A stretch of DNA of 64,000 bases, from contig CAZLGT010000014.1 in the NCBI GenBank assembly GCA_964559175.1, forward strand, positions 19,870 through 83,869, read 5' to 3'. The translations under genes and the position numbers were made by a program. This document shows positions 63,145 through 64,000 of the stretch, in pieces. This DNA comes from Mariniphaga sp964559175 (GTDB lineage: Bacteria; Bacteroidota; Bacteroidia; Bacteroidales; Prolixibacteraceae). Within the stretch, counting starts at the first letter, position 1, and the number at the start of each line of letters is the position of its first letter. The notes under the pieces were generated by a model that saw nothing but the letters and a program-made list of their open reading frames with translations, was not told where the DNA came from and did not search any database.

Positions 63145-63177
63145 CCGTTTAATAAACCATTCCCACCGTTTAATAAA
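63145..63177. promoter_or_regulatory. Two-copy CCGTTTAATAAA direct repeat, 21-bp period
   Basis: CCGTTTAATAAA at 63145-63156 and again at 63166-63177, exactly two helical turns apart, 59 bases before the last gene of the window. A regulator-binding site is plausible. Confidence 0.45.
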
Positions 63178-63236
63178 TCTCCCTTTTTTATTTCACATTT
63201 TTCATCCACCTTTGAAGAAACCAATTTTCAACGGGT

Positions 63237-63992
63237 ATGAAAACATCGCGAATACCACTAATTGTTGCAATCCTTTTTATCCGTTTTACTTCTTTCGCTC
63301 AGGAAGAAATGATAAAGTTAAATGTAGAAGAAGGGAAAACTTATGTGTTCGAACTGGAAGGTAAAACCACTGAATTTGATGTGCCTGGCAATCCTACTAT
63401 CACCTCAATAGATAAATCAGAAATACATGTTGATATTGATAAGTTTGATGGGGAAACTCTGATATTTACTTCAAAAACAAATTCCAGTGTTGGCGAAAGT
63501 CCGGATTCAAAAGTAAAATCAATAACAAACCTGAAATTTCCACCGGTTGTAAATGATGTTAATGAGCCATTTAATCCAATATCAGTTACAATCCAACTTA
63601 TTGCCATGATTAAATTACGCTATAAGGTTGATTTAAAGAGCAATAATGTTGAGTTTCTGAATAGAAGTGATGTGCTCGGTAAAGCGAAAAGAATGATGAA
63701 AGAAAAGGGATACAACGAAGAGTTCATTGCAAAGGGAATCGATTTTATGGCAAAAGAAAATGCAATTTGGCAAAGAATTCACGAGGCTAATCATTTCTTA
63801 ATTTACTTTAATCTGTCTGTAAAAACCGATAATGAGCTATTACAAAGCAGGTTTCTCGATAAAAGTTTCCAACTGAAGGAAAACGAGGAATTTATTCATG
63901 GTGAAAAAACAGACCAACCCGGGACAACTTTTTCAAAAGCAGTAATAAGGGCACCTCTAAAAACTGCTTTTTTCTTAATCCATTATTCATAG
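63237..63992 (+). CDS. Secreted protein of unknown function
   Basis: A 251-aa protein with a signal peptide (FTSFAQ, cut near residue 21) and no lipobox. The first half is beta-rich and acidic (FELEGKTTEFDVPGNPT), the second half helical (AKRMMKEKGYNEEFIAKGIDFMAKE). I do not recognise a family. It is complete, ending in TAG eight bases before the window edge. Confidence 0.65.
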   Translation: MKTSRIPLIVAILFIRFTSFAQEEMIKLNVEEGKTYVFELEGKTTEFDVPGNPTITSIDKSEIHVDIDKFDGETLIFTSKTNSSVGESPDSKVKSITNLKFPPVVNDVNEPFNPISVTIQLIAMIKLRYKVDLKSNNVEFLNRSDVLGKAKRMMKEKGYNEEFIAKGIDFMAKENAIWQRIHEANHFLIYFNLSVKTDNELLQSRFLDKSFQLKENEEFIHGEKTDQPGTTFSKAVIRAPLKTAFFLIHYS

Positions 63993-64000
63993 AAATCTTC

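Overview
The window looks like a chromosomal segment of a Bacteroidota bacterium, probably a marine or sediment Bacteroidia of the Marinilabiliales/Prolixibacteraceae type. The evidence is a SusC/SusD pair with an ECF sigma factor and FecR, a GldA-type ABC ATPase, a type IX secretion C-terminal sorting domain, a two-domain (about 617 aa) IspG, DUF4270 and DUF5916 proteins, and several promoters with the Bacteroidota -7 element TAnnTTTG (best with an upstream TTG about 19 bases away). The family-level guess is inference. No rRNA, tRNA or CRISPR was seen.

Layout. (1) 1-8292 (+): an efflux block of an RND permease cut by the window edge, a second RND permease whose C-terminus carries extra membrane helices and a complete ABC ATPase, and a small ABC-2 type permease. 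(2) 8294-13593: panD/panC on the minus strand, divergent from a half-length starch-synthase-like protein, a DUF4270 lipoprotein, MntP and a DusB-type tRNA-dihydrouridine synthase. (3) 13674-18626 (-): a tightly overlapping four-gene operon. Its first gene fuses a urea-transporter-like membrane domain to an M23 peptidase-like domain, followed by a TPR/outer-membrane protein, a TPR protein and a T9SS-sorted protein. (4) 18888-21547 (-): a compact cassette of a PqqD-like protein, an ATP-grasp ligase and a PLP-dependent decarboxylase, reading like an undescribed small-molecule or peptide-modification pathway. (5) 21770-29876: mixed genes (collagen-like lipoprotein, Na/Pi cotransporter fragment, retropepsin-like protease, malate dehydrogenase, DUF5916 protein) and a small accessory patch with an unknown protein, DinD, a BrnA-like antitoxin broken by a nonsense codon, and YceI.

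(6) 29879-51560 (-): a 21.7 kb polysaccharide utilisation locus. Read in transcription order it has ECF sigma, FecR anti-sigma, SusC, SusD, a GH106-type alpha-L-rhamnosidase, an L-fucose/L-arabinose isomerase-like protein, an FAD-dependent oxidoreductase, a C-terminally truncated sulfatase, a GH43-like enzyme, a PhoD-like phosphatase and an intact sulfatase. Together they suggest import and desulfation of a sulfated, rhamnose-containing polysaccharide, sensed through the SusC N-terminal signalling domain. A repeat-rich 0.8 kb gap (38995-39776) with IS-like and tandem repeats sits inside the locus.

(7) 51677-63992: M3 peptidase, flavin reductase and ispG (-), gldA and an overlapping glycosyltransferase (+), a decayed stretch with a Y1-transposase remnant beside a triple-nested inverted repeat and a nonsense-interrupted lipoprotein, a small coiled-coil protein, a GH95 fucosidase, a DUF4168 protein, a 102-bp tandem repeat array and a terminal unknown secreted protein.

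The best candidates for something undescribed are the RND-ABC fusion with its permease, the urea-transporter/M23 operon, and the PqqD/ATP-grasp/decarboxylase cassette. Gene calls come from reading translated sequence; no database search was run.
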